Shown: piece after piece, positions 27,908 to 37,390 of the stretch
Position numbering within the stretch: the stretch's first letter is position 1
Layout of the letters: every line of letters starts with the position of its first letter
NCBI RefSeq assembly: GCF_027023865.1
Contig: NZ_JALVUC010000019.1
Coordinates: 170,486 to 234,485 of the forward strand
DNA from: Thermococcus sp.
GTDB lineage: Archaea; Methanobacteriota_B; Thermococci; Thermococcales; Thermococcaceae
Direction: 5' to 3'
DNA: 64,000 nucleotides
Made by a program: the position numbers and the translations under genes
The notes under the pieces: generated by a model
Database searches by the model: none
What the model was told of the DNA's origin: nothing
Seen by the model: only the letters and a program-made list of their open reading frames with translations

Positions 27908-29068
27908 TCACTTCCTCTTCTTGAGAAGGAGTGGCATTGCCGCGAGGGCGACTATGAGGGCCGGCCCACAGATGCTGTGTCCGCCACTTGAAGTGGTGCT
28001 GGTGCCTGAGGTGGTGCTTGCTGGAGTCCCGGTTATCTCGTTAGGACTCTTTCCCTCGACCATAAGCTCGGTCCACTGCTCGAGCCACTTCTTGTAGTTC
28101 TGTCCTATCTCCTTGGGACTGAGCTTGACCTCCTTGGTAACGTTGAGGGCGTAGTTGAAGCAGGCGGGTGGTTTAACGTACTTGTTCACCGGATACATCC
28201 ACTGGGTCGTTGGGAGTTTCTCCTGAGCCTCTTTGCTTATAAGGAAATCAATGAACTTCTTTGCCAGTTCGGGATGCTTGGCGCCCTTGACGATTCCCGC
28301 ACCTTCAATCTGGACATAGGCGGTGCCATTAAGGAATAGGGCACCTATCTTAGGTGGAATATTCTTGTCTTCACAAGCATCGTAGGCTGGGTCAGTGGCG
28401 TAGCTGACAAAGAGCGGAGCCTGACCCTTGTCCCACATTTCCCAGCCGGCATCCCAGCTCTTGACTATCTGAACACCGTTCTCCTTTAGTTTCTCCCAGT
28501 AATTGAGCCACCTGTCTCCGTAGGCTCCTATCGTCCACAGAAGGAACGCCATCCCAGTGGAGCTTGTCCTCGGGTCCTCGACGATGAGCTTGCCCTTCCA
28601 TTCGGGCTTGAGGAGGTCCTCGAAGGTCTTCGGTGGGTTTTTAACGATGTCCTTCTTGTAGACGATGGCTATGGCTCCGTAGTCGTAGGGAGTGAGGTGG
28701 AAGCTCGGGTCGAAGTCGTTGATTATCCACTTTGGAATAACATTGACGTCACTCGGCTTGTAGGGTTCAAGCACACCTGCCTGTATGGCTTTCTGGAGGT
28801 AGCTGTTGTCTATTCCAACGACAACATCTGCCTGTGGGTTACCCTTCTCAAGGATTAGCCGGTTAAGGACTTCGCCAGTGTCGCCTATGAGCACAAGGTT
28901 CACCTTGACGCCGTACTCCTTCTCGAAAATAGGGATTATCTGCTTCATCCAGGGTTCTATACTGTTATAAGAGTAGACGGTCAGGGTTTCCTGCGCTTTG
29001 ACGGGCTTAATCGCCCCAATTGCCCCGAACAGGAGCAGTGTAAGTGCAAGGATGGCGAGCTTTTTCAT
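27908..29068 (-). CDS. ABC transporter substrate-binding protein (thiamine-type), CGP-CTERM anchored
   Basis: A 386-residue exported protein. The signal peptide is MKKLAILALTLLLFGAIGAI with cleavage near KAQ-ET. The binding domain (LTVYSYNSIEPWMKQIIPIF, ADVVVGIDNSYLQKAIQAG, PYDYGAIAIVYKKD) is of the family-1 type related to thiamine/iron binding proteins. A Thr/Ser-rich linker precedes GGHSICGPALIVALAAMPLL and LKKRK. This Cys-Gly-Pro plus membrane helix plus basic tail is the CGP-CTERM sorting signal of Thermococcales. The ligand is inferred only from overall similarity to thiamine-binding proteins. No permease or ATPase gene is adjacent. GGAGGTGGTTCA precedes ATG. Confidence 0.88.
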   Translation of the reverse strand: MKKLAILALTLLLFGAIGAIKPVKAQETLTVYSYNSIEPWMKQIIPIFEKEYGVKVNLVLIGDTGEVLNRLILEKGNPQADVVVGIDNSYLQKAIQAGVLEPYKPSDVNVIPKWIINDFDPSFHLTPYDYGAIAIVYKKDIVKNPPKTFEDLLKPEWKGKLIVEDPRTSSTGMAFLLWTIGAYGDRWLNYWEKLKENGVQIVKSWDAGWEMWDKGQAPLFVSYATDPAYDACEDKNIPPKIGALFLNGTAYVQIEGAGIVKGAKHPELAKKFIDFLISKEAQEKLPTTQWMYPVNKYVKPPACFNYALNVTKEVKLSPKEIGQNYKKWLEQWTELMVEGKSPNEITGTPASTTSGTSTTSSGGHSICGPALIVALAAMPLLLKKRK

Positions 29069-29175
29069 TGAACCACCTCCATTAATCGGTTGTGAATTTC
29101 AATAAACAGGTGATGAAGTGACTAAATAAATCTTTCCTTCCCAGAAATGTCCAGAAATTGAGGTTACTATGACAC

Positions 29176-29676
29176 CTAAGAAGAACCACCTTTTCCATCC
29201 ATCTTTATGACGTAGTCGGCGGCGTTCTGAAGGGCGACGGAAAACCCCGGTTCGGTACCTATAACTATTGTCTCCTTTCCCTTCCGCTTTGCCTCGTTTA
29301 TTATTGGTAGGAAGTCGGCGTCGCGGGTGGCTAGGGATATTACCTCCACATCGGAGTTGTATATAAGTTCCATGGCTTCTATCGCTACTCTAACGTCGGT
29401 GTCGCCTGCCACTATTATCGGCTCAAGTCCCTGGTTCACCACGGCTTCTATGAGGCCCTGAGGCGCGTACTGGTTGAGAACAACCTTTGCGACTCGTATC
29501 TTCCCTATCCTTTCGAGGGCCTCTATGACATCCTCGAGCTTTATGCCAAACTCCTTGCGGAGAATGTTTGGACCATCGATTATTAGCCCTATACTCTTTC
29601 CTTTAACGGGACGTTCTTCTTTTGCCCCTACTTCTTTGTTACCCCTATGGAGAACCTTGAATATCGTTTCCCTCAT
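29176..29676 (-). CDS. NYN-domain protein (TIGR00288-like), second of a tandem pair
   Basis: A 166-residue protein with a PIN-like NYN fold: [20 protein letters not shown], then [20 protein letters not shown] and [20 protein letters not shown]. The acidic residues in IDGPN, GDTD and RDADF are the expected metal-binding set of RNases in this superfamily. Activity in this subfamily is not established. The start overlaps the stop of the upstream paralogue by four bases (ATGA), so they are translationally coupled. Identity to the neighbour is high across the whole domain. Confidence 0.85.
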   Translation of the reverse strand: MRETIFKVLHRGNKEVGAKEERPVKGKSIGLIIDGPNILRKEFGIKLEDVIEALERIGKIRVAKVVLNQYAPQGLIEAVVNQGLEPIIVAGDTDVRVAIEAMELIYNSDVEVISLATRDADFLPIINEAKRKGKETIVIGTEPGFSVALQNAADYVIKMDGKGGSS

Positions 29677-30185
29677 TGGGACTCACCCTCCGTGTTCAGG
29701 ATTATCGTATAGTCTGCCGCGTGTTTTAGTGCGGCGGAGAATCCCGGCTCTATACCGAGCACTATGGTTTCCTTTCCCTTCTCCTTTGCCTTCAGGATGA
29801 CGGGGAGGAACTCCGCGTTCCTCGTGGCTAGGGCTATCGTGTCTATATTAGGGTTATATATCTCTCGCATGGCCTCGACCGCGAGTTTGACGCCGGTTTC
29901 GCCCGAAACAACGATGGCATCAAAACCTTGGTTGGAAACAGCTTCTATGAGGCCCTGAGGCGCGTACTGGTTGAGGATGACTTTGGCAACGCGCAGGTCT
30001 CCCAGCCCCTCGAGCGCTTCCACTATATCCTCGAGCTTTATGCCAAACTCCTTGCGGAGAATGTTTGGACCATCTATCAGGAGTGCTATCTTTTTACCCC
30101 TGCGTATTTTGCGTCGCATCATGCCAATGCTCCTCATCCCATCCTTTGTAATCGAGATTATACGCTCCCAATTGCTGCCCACCAT
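29673..30185 (-). CDS. NYN-domain protein (TIGR00288-like), first of a tandem pair
   Basis: About 170 residues with the same NYN core as its downstream neighbour: [34 protein letters not shown] and [20 protein letters not shown]. Two acidic positions differ from the neighbour: GETG instead of GDTD, and RNAEF instead of RDADF. The metal site may therefore be weaker, hinting at an active/inactive pair. ATG 30185 is chosen because GGTGAC precedes it; GTG 30194 overlaps the SD. A TATA-like CTTTTTATAG lies at about 30240-30250 on this strand. Confidence 0.83.
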   Translation of the reverse strand: MVGSNWERIISITKDGMRSIGMMRRKIRRGKKIALLIDGPNILRKEFGIKLEDIVEALEGLGDLRVAKVILNQYAPQGLIEAVSNQGFDAIVVSGETGVKLAVEAMREIYNPNIDTIALATRNAEFLPVILKAKEKGKETIVLGIEPGFSAALKHAADYTIILNTEGESQ

Positions 30186-30313
30186 GATAGTCACCGTTGA
30201 AATTGTTGCTGATTATACTACGGTACCTACGGGCTAACCCTATAAAAAGGTGATTCTCCCGGATGCGGAAGATTTTAAACTCTAAATAACAAAATATACA
30301 CCATCTGTAAAAG

Positions 30314-30737
30314 GTATGGAACATTGGGACTGGTGAAGGACCGTGTTCGGGACTCTTTGGAATCCCCCTGAAAACACTGAGGGGAATGCTGGGAGCTCTC
30401 ATCGCCGTATCAACGGCAGTTTTGGCGGTTCTGATAGTCTATCAGCTCGCCCGATGACGTTAACGACGGCGGACTCACGGGAGTGGTGGCGGGTATAAGC
30501 ACCGTGAACCTACTGGGCCAGACCCTTGGAAGGCTGAGAAGGCACGCCCTTAAGGCCTGCTTTGGACTCATGTTCTTCAACACGTTCACGACGGCCCTCG
30601 CAGTATCGTTTCAGGCTCCATCCGGAGGGCACGGCCACATTCCTAGCAATGTTCCTAGCTGTTTATGTGCTCCTTGCACTGCTAGACTATGGGGGGATAA
30701 GAATCCTAGAGGGGGGATACGGGTTAAATGCCCCTAA
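30314..30737 (+). pseudogene. Decayed small membrane-protein gene
   Basis: Three frames must be joined to read it. GTLGLVKDRVRDSL comes first, then FGIPLKTLRGMLGALIAVST and a hydrophobic helix to YQLAR. Next is VVAGISTVNLLGQTLGRLRR to TTALAVSFQAPSG, and finally a second helix region, ATFLAMFLAVYVLLALLDYG, to about 30737. A TATA-like GATTTTAAACTC lies at about 30268. Four hydrophobic helices would be expected in the intact ancestor. The 3' end touches the end of convergent tmcA. Family not recognised. Confidence 0.6.
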
Positions 30738-33166
30738 AGTAGCCTCTTGTAGTAGTACCAGAGTCCGCGGACGATGTCCCTGACTTCGATCATCGTAAAG
30801 GTCTCGGTCCTGTCTATGAGTTTAGCCGTCTCCTCCCAACTGTGAGCTTGGAGAACGCGGTATATAAGTAGCTTTATCTGCCTTTCGTCAAGGTAGGGCT
30901 TCATCCAGCCGTCGAGGAAGTAGAGCTTGACTATTGGCTTTACCGCGTCGAGAACGGTATCGTAGGTAAGGATCTTGCCGGTGAAGGCGTCGAGCCTCTT
31001 CTTCTGAACCTCCGTGAGGTAAACCGTGTAGTCCACGGCCTCGCCGAAGGGAGTCTCGAAGAGCCAGCGCGCTATTTCCGGCTCAAGCTCGCGGTGCGTA
31101 TCACTTAACCACTCGGTTAGCCTGATGCGGAACTCGTCGTGAGCCTGGCGGATGAGCTTCTTCGCCCTCTCGCTTATCGGTTTGAGAACTATCGCCGTAA
31201 ATTCTCCGCTGACCGGGTTTCTCGCTGGGCTGAGGTGGACGACAGCGAAGCCGTTCTTCACCCAGAAGCGCGCCAGTTCCTCGCTGGCACCGAAGCCGGA
31301 GCCTATCCAGTCGAGGCCCTTCTCGAGAGCTTCCTTTTCTAGGAGTTCAAGGGCCTTGCTTCCCAGTCCCATGTCCATGGCATCTGGGTGCGTCGCTATC
31401 CTCACGATGCGGTAGCCCTTGAGTTTTGCGAACTCCTTGAGGGTGTGGTGCTTGACCATCATATCGGGGATTATGTTTCCTCTCGGCTTGTAGCCCTTGG
31501 CCATCTTTTCTATGACCTTCTTTGGAATGCCACCCTCCTTCGCTATCTGCACCGCCGTTACTATCTTACCGTTTTTCAGACGAAGAACCCTGGCCTCGTG
31601 GTGGGGCGCATCGGCCAGAAGAGCGACGTCACTCGGCCTGTTGCGGTAGTGTGCTAGGATGTAAATTCCAACGAAGTTCCTCAAATCCTCCCTGTCGTGC
31701 TCGAACCAGTCGTCTAAATCCGGCTCCTCAAAGAAGACTTCCTTGTTCTTGATCAGCTCGTAGTCCCCCTCGGTTAGCTCAACTGGTTCAGCATCGAGGA
31801 GGAGGACGTCGAAGAGCCACTTCTCGATGGGGTCATGGTCCACATATCTAATCGGTTCGTCCATGTGAAGCTCCCTGAACTCGCGCTTCTCCCTCGCTTT
31901 CTTTAGGAACTTGACGGAGAAGCCCCTTCCGGCGCCCTCATAGCCGTGTATCGTAGAAGAATAGATAACGCGTGGCTTGCTAAGGTACTTGTGTAATATA
32001 GGAACGTGGATTCCAGCTGCCTCATCGAGTACATAGAGGTCTGCGCTCTTCCTGTGGCCCTCTGCCGGTGGGTAATAGCGCAGGCCTATTTTCCTCGCGT
32101 AAAGCTCCTTTATGAGGCCTTTCTCCTCGACGACATGCGGTTTGAAGCCGAGCCTTTCTAAAGCTCTCTTCGCAAAGCTGAACAGAGCCTGAACGTTCTC
32201 CGGTTCGGGTGCAGTGACGACTATGCGTGTTCGCTTTCCAAGGGCTAAAGCAAGCCCTATGGCGGCTATCCCGACGGAAACGCTCTTGCCCCTCCCTCTA
32301 TCCGCGGTAATAACCAGCATACCTTCCTTCTCAACGAGGTCTTCGAAGGCCTTCAGAACCTCGACCTGTCCTTCGGTTAGGGCCATTTCATAAAGCTCTT
32401 TTGGAAAGAGAATTTCCTCGGGAATCTCAACGCCCCCCCTACCCCTGATCTTTGCTTGGCTTTTGTTCCGCTTTGGCTTTTTCCTAATCTTCCCATTCTC
32501 AGTGATTATGTAGATCTCCCCGTATTCGGTGAACTTCCTTATGAGCCGCCTGTTGAAACGTTTCTTCACGTCGTCTATTGTGTACGGTGGCGTGACGAGG
32601 CTCTTGTGAAAGCCCGTCCACATACCTTTCCACTTCTTGAACGGATGTGCGAGAATGAATATCAACCCTCCTCCGCGGACGGTCTCGATGATTCTACCGA
32701 GGTCGTTCGGAGAGTAGTCGTAGCTCATGTCTAGGACGAGGAGGTCATAGGTCCTCCCGAGTATGTCACGGGTGTGTTTGAAGATTACTGCCTTTACCTC
32801 TGCGCTTCCCCCGGCCAAAACATCGAAGTGTCTCCTGAAGGCCTCATAACGCTTTCTTCCAAAGGTGTCTTCACCGAGGGCATCTGTGGCATAGAGAACC
32901 TCTATCGCGCTCTCGCTCTCGTCCCTCAGGTGCTTCTTCATAAGTTCGTCGAGAGCATCACTTAGAACCCTAGCCGAGGCTCCGGCCAGAATTCCCGCTA
33001 CCTCCGCCTTTCTGGGGGTGTCCCCCTCGATTAAAATCATCCGTCTGTGGAACTTCTCAAGAGCCTGCGCTAAGGCAGTCTCGGTGAGCTTGAGAACCTC
33101 CTCATTCACCTTCTCGCTTTTAGCGTAGTCTCTCACTTCCTTATCGAAGCGGACCTTGACGGTCAT
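30734..33166 (-). CDS. tmcA: tRNA/RNA cytidine N4-acetyltransferase TmcA
   Basis: An 810-residue enzyme that installs N4-acetylcytidine using acetyl-CoA and ATP. The N-terminal region (TmcA_N, ~1-240) is followed by a helicase-like ATPase with Walker A TADRGRGKSVSVG and DEAA (VLDEAAGIHVP). The GNAT acetyltransferase part has RIVRIATHPDAMDMGLGSKA, the acetyl-CoA loop. A C-terminal RNA-binding helical domain follows. In Thermococcales this enzyme modifies many sites in rRNA, tRNA and mRNA and aids growth at high temperature (family knowledge). SD GGGGAGGAAAG before ATG and TATA TTTTTAAAT at about 33199-33207. Confidence 0.96.
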   Translation of the reverse strand: MTVKVRFDKEVRDYAKSEKVNEEVLKLTETALAQALEKFHRRMILIEGDTPRKAEVAGILAGASARVLSDALDELMKKHLRDESESAIEVLYATDALGEDTFGRKRYEAFRRHFDVLAGGSAEVKAVIFKHTRDILGRTYDLLVLDMSYDYSPNDLGRIIETVRGGGLIFILAHPFKKWKGMWTGFHKSLVTPPYTIDDVKKRFNRRLIRKFTEYGEIYIITENGKIRKKPKRNKSQAKIRGRGGVEIPEEILFPKELYEMALTEGQVEVLKAFEDLVEKEGMLVITADRGRGKSVSVGIAAIGLALALGKRTRIVVTAPEPENVQALFSFAKRALERLGFKPHVVEEKGLIKELYARKIGLRYYPPAEGHRKSADLYVLDEAAGIHVPILHKYLSKPRVIYSSTIHGYEGAGRGFSVKFLKKAREKREFRELHMDEPIRYVDHDPIEKWLFDVLLLDAEPVELTEGDYELIKNKEVFFEEPDLDDWFEHDREDLRNFVGIYILAHYRNRPSDVALLADAPHHEARVLRLKNGKIVTAVQIAKEGGIPKKVIEKMAKGYKPRGNIIPDMMVKHHTLKEFAKLKGYRIVRIATHPDAMDMGLGSKALELLEKEALEKGLDWIGSGFGASEELARFWVKNGFAVVHLSPARNPVSGEFTAIVLKPISERAKKLIRQAHDEFRIRLTEWLSDTHRELEPEIARWLFETPFGEAVDYTVYLTEVQKKRLDAFTGKILTYDTVLDAVKPIVKLYFLDGWMKPYLDERQIKLLIYRVLQAHSWEETAKLIDRTETFTMIEVRDIVRGLWYYYKRLL

Positions 33167-33222
33167 CTTTCCTCCCCGGATAAAAGGAAGAGCGGGGATT
33201 TAAAAAGGTGGTGATTGAGGGG

Positions 33223-33576
33223 CTGACCTCCTTTCCGCCGTGAAGGGCGAAGGGTTCCAACGAGTTAAACCAAACGCGGGAAGGTTTACGGGCACTCATC
33301 CACCTACTCCCGTTGCCGGTTTCGGTTCAGCCCGAGGGCACGGTCTCGTGCCCATTACCCCTACCGCAGAGCGGATTGGGTTATTGCTTTAGCGGCCACT
33401 CAATGAGTTTCAAACTGCCATAACTGGCAGTCTTTCGAAGACGCTTAACAGCGTCAAACCCCCCAATGCTGGAGGGTAACGTGAAATCCCTCGTCTCATC
33501 GGGTTGTTTTTAAGTGGCCTCTTCGAGGCCTTATTAAGTTGCAAAAACTTAAAAGGGTTTCGATGGTTTAAGGGTT
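33223..33576 (-). mobile_element. Short non-coding transposon derivative with the tnpB right end
   Basis: About 350 bases with no open frame. On the minus strand, the last ~75 bases (ending GAGGTCAG at 33223) match the right end of the element at 1307-2773, including CGTTGGAACCCTTCGCC. The flank next to the left end is TTTAC (33577-33581), as at the full element, although the left ends themselves do not match. Inside are strong stems: GACGCT/AGCGTC, ACTGCCA/TGGCAGT, GGCCTC/GAGGCC and GGGCACG/CGTGCCC. The part before the right end also resembles a decayed TnpB C-terminal codon series (AKAITQSALR). It may be a deletion derivative mobilised by another copy, or a free-standing omega-RNA-like unit. 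Confidence 0.6.
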
Positions 33577-33661
33577 GTAAATGCAGGAGCGTAAGGATAC
33601 AGTCCCTCCATAAGACGTTTTCGCTGTTGGAAGTATTGAAGAACAGGGAATCATCAGCCCG

Positions 33662-34465
33662 TCAGTACTTTATCCGCGGGTTGTATTCGAGGAGCATGAG
33701 GCCGTTCTTGAATATCCGTATCGTCCCGCTCTCGGAGAGGCTTATAGCCATAGCCTTCGTGAGCTTCGTTATTCCAGCCGCTGCTATGTGCCTGCTCCCG
33801 AGGCCTGGAGGAAGCATGAGGTCTATCACCTTCGGCTCGACTTGGAGGTACCTCCCAGCGGCCGTTATCCTGCCGTTCTCCCTGATTACAAATGCACCGT
33901 CGAGCTGGGCGAACTCCTTTATTATCTCCTTGCTGTCCCTGTCCAGGACGTTTACCTTGTGACCCTTGAAGGGGTTTGGAACCAACTGGCGGGAGTGGTG
34001 GAGGACGCGCCTCGTATCCCCTATGACGAAGATCGTCCCCACTGGAGTCCCCTCGCGCCCCTCGATGCTGAGTTCGATGGCTATCTCAAGTAAGTGCTGA
34101 AGGACGTTCTGATTCTGGGCAAAGAATCCCTTCATGGCCGAAAGGCTCTTTTTGACGGTTTTCATACCTATGGACTCCTTGGTAACGTAGACGAAGGAAT
34201 TACCCTCGCAGAGGATGCGATGCTCTATGAGGAACGCGGATATCAGATTCAGGATGTTGTTAATGTCTAGGTTCTGGGGGATGGAAATCCGCTTAACCCT
34301 CTTGTTATCAACATCAAAGGTTGATCCAACTATCACGACGGTCACGTCCACGTCGGGGAGAGAGCCTTCATCAACGTCCTCTAATATCACGAGTGCCTTA
34401 CTCCCGAGTTCTTTTGTTATATCAACCGCGCTCCTGATAAGCACATCGGGTATGGTGTCCCTCAT
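33662..34465 (-). CDS. dacZ: Diadenylate cyclase DacZ
   Basis: About 267 residues. An N-terminal domain (1-~110) precedes a DisA_N-type cyclase domain with DGAFVIRENGRITAAGRYL and GLGSRHIAAAGIT, which correspond to the DGA and RHR-type motifs that bind ATP. The product would be cyclic di-AMP, known in euryarchaea for osmotic and general homeostasis. Start: ATG 34465 follows GGTGATGACC; two upstream GTG codons and one ATG are in frame within 12 bases. It is divergent from ubiX with about 100 bases between starts. Confidence 0.9.
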   Translation of the reverse strand: MRDTIPDVLIRSAVDITKELGSKALVILEDVDEGSLPDVDVTVVIVGSTFDVDNKRVKRISIPQNLDINNILNLISAFLIEHRILCEGNSFVYVTKESIGMKTVKKSLSAMKGFFAQNQNVLQHLLEIAIELSIEGREGTPVGTIFVIGDTRRVLHHSRQLVPNPFKGHKVNVLDRDSKEIIKEFAQLDGAFVIRENGRITAAGRYLQVEPKVIDLMLPPGLGSRHIAAAGITKLTKAMAISLSESGTIRIFKNGLMLLEYNPRIKY

Positions 34466-34565
34466 GGTCATCACCACTCCTTACTCTCTGGGATATAAAA
34501 ATCTACTGGCCCGCTTCACTTGAGAAACGTTTTAAACCTGGAATCCTACCGTGGTTGGGGATGCG

Positions 34566-35114
34566 ATGAGGATAGTAGTTGCAATCACTGGAGCGAGCGG
34601 TTCAATCTACGGTTTAAGGCTCGTGAAGGTTCTGCGCGGGCTTGGGCATGAGGTAATAACCCTCGCCTCCAACACCGCTATCAAAGTGATAAAACACGAG
34701 ACCGGGATCGACTTTAAGCCGGACTACCATGAGGACAACCTCTTCGCGCCGGTTGCCTCGGGTTCCTTCAGGTTCGATGCCGTTGTGGTAGCGCCTTGCT
34801 CGATGAAAACCCTCGCCGCGATAGCAAACGGCTGCGCGGATAATTTAATAGCTAGAACCGCCGATGTCGCACTCAAAGAGCGCAGGAAGCTCGTTCTGCT
34901 CGTCAGGGAGACGCCGTTTAACTTGATACATCTGCAAAACATGGTGAAGGTTACTCAAGCCGGTGGCATTGTCATGCCAGCATCCCCAGGATTTTACACA
35001 AAACCCAAGACTTTGGATGATATGGTAAACTTTATAATAGGAAAAATCCTAGACGTTCTTGGGATAGACAATAAAATCTACCCGAGATGGGGGAATGATG
35101 ATGGTTCAACTTGA
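34566..35114 (+). CDS. ubiX: UbiX-family flavin prenyltransferase
   Basis: About 182 residues. [20 protein letters not shown] is the FMN-binding start. [20 protein letters not shown] and [15 protein letters not shown] are the family signatures, with the [17 protein letters not shown] tail. It makes prenylated FMN for UbiD-type (de)carboxylases. ATG 34566 is preferred over 34551 because the SD-like GGTTGGGGATG lies immediately before it. It overlaps the following Lrp-type regulator by 20 bases, suggesting one transcript with 35095 and 35580. A ubiD gene is not in the window. Confidence 0.95.
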   Translation: MRIVVAITGASGSIYGLRLVKVLRGLGHEVITLASNTAIKVIKHETGIDFKPDYHEDNLFAPVASGSFRFDAVVVAPCSMKTLAAIANGCADNLIARTADVALKERRKLVLLVRETPFNLIHLQNMVKVTQAGGIVMPASPGFYTKPKTLDDMVNFIIGKILDVLGIDNKIYPRWGNDDGST

Positions 35115-35583
35115 TGACCTCGACAGGGAGATACTGAGGCTCCTCAAAGAGGACGCCCGTCTTACAATATCTGAAATCGCGGAGAGGTTAAAGAGACCGG
35201 AATCAACGATCCACTTTAGAATAAAGAAGCTCCAGGAGAGGAATATAATTGATAAATACACCATCATCCTCGGTGAAAAGCTCCGCCCCCAAACCCTCGC
35301 GATGGTTTATATCCAGGCCGAGACACCCATAATCGAGGAGTTCCTCGAGCGCTACATCCAGTACCTCATGAAGACCCTCTCGATGCTCCCCAACGTCCTC
35401 GCCGTGGCTAGGAGCGGAAAAGATGGCGTGGTTGCTATACTTGGTGGTGAAAACTCCGAGCACATCGAGAGGTTTGTCAATGAAACCATACGCGTTCTTC
35501 CGACTCTCAAACGTGTTGAGGTCTTCCCCATAGACAGCTTTGCAAAGGGTGATGGGCTGGCCGGCTTCCTGGTGGGGGTATGA
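35095..35583 (+). CDS. Lrp/AsnC-family transcription regulator
   Basis: About 160 residues. The N-terminal helix-turn-helix ([38 protein letters not shown]) is linked to a C-terminal RAM ligand-binding domain ([18 protein letters not shown]). The RAM domain lacks the clearest effector-binding glycines of amino-acid responders, so the ligand is unclear. Three consecutive ATG codons (35095, 35098, 35101) make the exact start undecidable; GATGGGGG is the SD. Coupled to ubiX upstream and to CYTH downstream (ATG overlaps the stop). Confidence 0.92.
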   Translation: MMMVQLDDLDREILRLLKEDARLTISEIAERLKRPESTIHFRIKKLQERNIIDKYTIILGEKLRPQTLAMVYIQAETPIIEEFLERYIQYLMKTLSMLPNVLAVARSGKDGVVAILGGENSEHIERFVNETIRVLPTLKRVEVFPIDSFAKGDGLAGFLVGV

Positions 35584-36092
35584 TGGAGATAGAGGTCAAG
35601 TTCCGCGTTAACTTTGAGGAAATTAAAAAGAAGATAGAACGTCTTGGAGCCTCTTTCGTCCAGGAAGAACTCCAAGAGGACGTTTATTTCTCCGTTCCCC
35701 TTCCAGAACTCCTCAGGGTCAGGCGCATATCAAACCTTGGAAAGGCGTTTCTAACATACAAGCTCATAACGGACCCAGGGAGAAACGAGGAGTTTGACGA
35801 GCTTGAAATTGAGGTTTCCGACTTCTGCACCACCGTTGAGATTCTCAGGAGGCTTGGTTACAAAGAGGACGTTGTTGTGAGAAAGCGCCGCCTCGTCTAC
35901 AGACTCGGCAAGGTCACCTTCGAGCTGAGCAAAGTTGAAGGACTTGGGGGCTTTCTCGACATAGAGGTTATCTCCAACGATGTTGTTGAGGCAAAGCGCA
36001 AAATCTGGGAGACCGCTGAAAAGCTCGGTCTGACCGAAAAGGACGTCGAACCCAGGCTCTATCAGGAGCTAATTCGGGAGAAAACGGGGTAA
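35580..36092 (+). CDS. cyaB: CYTH-domain protein (CyaB/thiamine-triphosphatase-like)
   Basis: A 170-residue protein that forms the CYTH tunnel fold. The N-terminal EIEVKFRV is the ExExK metal/phosphate motif. Later come LRVRR, TYKLI and FDELEIEV, and the C-terminal EVEGLGGFLDIEV (here KVEGLGGFLDIEV). Family members are class IV adenylate cyclases or inorganic/thiamine triphosphatases; the sequence does not decide, and triphosphatase activity is the safer guess in archaea. The start overlaps the stop of the Lrp gene. Confidence 0.9.
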   Translation: MMEIEVKFRVNFEEIKKKIERLGASFVQEELQEDVYFSVPLPELLRVRRISNLGKAFLTYKLITDPGRNEEFDELEIEVSDFCTTVEILRRLGYKEDVVVRKRRLVYRLGKVTFELSKVEGLGGFLDIEVISNDVVEAKRKIWETAEKLGLTEKDVEPRLYQELIREKTG

Positions 36093-36128
36093 AAAGTTCA
36101 GGAATGAAAAAATGGGAATTCTTCTGAT

Positions 36129-37322
36129 TCAGCGCGCTGTCGCGACTATCTTTACGATGTCGTTGAACTGGAGTTGATAGTCCTCACCAACGCGTCTGTG
36201 GGTTCTCGCGTTCACCGCGTAGAGGAACGTCCTCCCCAGGTCAGTGTGCACCTTGTAGGCCAAATCGCGTGGCGTTGAACCCTTCGGGAGAAGGTGGACG
36301 TGCGGTAGAACGTTCCCGAACTGGTCGGTTAGCTTGTGTTCATCCTCCACCGGGTAAACTGGGATGAGTTCCAGAAGTTTGAACGTGGCCATGTTTATAA
36401 CCTCCTGCACACCCGTTGACCCGAACCTCTCCAAGACGCGCTCTCTGATGAGTTCCAGCGCCTTCTCCTGCTTTAAACTCATCCTCTTCAGGATTTTAAA
36501 GTCAGAGCTGCCCGGAACGTAGTCTATAAAACCGGCCCTGGCCGCCTTTCTGAGTGTAAGCTCCGCGGCTGCGCTCGTTGGGATAACGATGTACCCCCTG
36601 CTCTTTCCTTTCTTGATAAGCCTCTCTACTTGGGCATCTGCTGCGGCGTCGGCCTTGTTGGCGGCAATGATGATCGGCTTGTTCACCTTCCTGAGCTCGC
36701 GGACGAAGCTGAGGAGGTCTTCATCGCTCCACTTGGTTGGGTCGCCCTCAAGTCCGAGCTTGTGGATGGCCTCAAAGGCGTCTTCCTCCGTCACGCCGAT
36801 TCCGGTAAGCTGGTCCGCTATCGCCTGGGCGAGCTTTAGGTGCTGGAGCTTTATCCTCTTCGAGAACTTGTCCCAGTTCTTGTGGAGAATGCCGTAAATC
36901 CAGTAGTCTATCTCCCTCTCAAGGAACTCGATATCCTCCACAGGATCGTGATGGTCAGTGGGCTGGCCTTCCTCGTCCGTCTTTCCCGTCGCGTCAACTA
37001 CGTGGATCAAAGCGGAGGCCATTCTCAAATCGTCAAGAAACTTGTTGCCGAGGCCTCTACCCTCGTGGGCACCGGGTACGAGACCGGCAACGTCGATTAT
37101 TTTAATGGGGATTAGAGCTTTCCCATCCTTGTACTCATAGTTCTGCGGGTTTGGATTACATCCTAATTCCCTGCAGGGATGCTCGGTTATCGCGTAGGTA
37201 ACGCCAACGTTCGCATCTATCGTTGTGAACGGATAGTTCGCGATATCAACGTCAACGAGCGCAGCCGCTGAGAAAAAGGTCGATTTTCCAACGTTTGGCT
37301 TTCCAACAACTCCTATCTCCAT
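36129..37322 (-). CDS. OBG/YchF-type GTPase with TGS domain
   Basis: About 397 residues. [20 protein letters not shown] is G1, TTIDANVGV is the G2 area, [19 protein letters not shown] is G3 and ANKAD is G4. The C-terminal TGS domain starts near [14 protein letters not shown] coiled helical insert (about 130-210) is typical. Archaeal members bind GTP or ATP and associate with ribosomes (family knowledge). ATG 37322 is chosen because GGTGAGT precedes it; a GTG nine bases earlier would overlap this SD. Monocistronic by position. Confidence 0.93.
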   Translation of the reverse strand: MEIGVVGKPNVGKSTFFSAAALVDVDIANYPFTTIDANVGVTYAITEHPCRELGCNPNPQNYEYKDGKALIPIKIIDVAGLVPGAHEGRGLGNKFLDDLRMASALIHVVDATGKTDEEGQPTDHHDPVEDIEFLEREIDYWIYGILHKNWDKFSKRIKLQHLKLAQAIADQLTGIGVTEEDAFEAIHKLGLEGDPTKWSDEDLLSFVRELRKVNKPIIIAANKADAAADAQVERLIKKGKSRGYIVIPTSAAAELTLRKAARAGFIDYVPGSSDFKILKRMSLKQEKALELIRERVLERFGSTGVQEVINMATFKLLELIPVYPVEDEHKLTDQFGNVLPHVHLLPKGSTPRDLAYKVHTDLGRTFLYAVNARTHRRVGEDYQLQFNDIVKIVATAR

Positions 37323-37390
37323 ACTCACCACCGGGCTAATTTCGGGGTAGGGTTTTAAGGGCTTTTGGATTATCCTCTAAGGGTGATATT

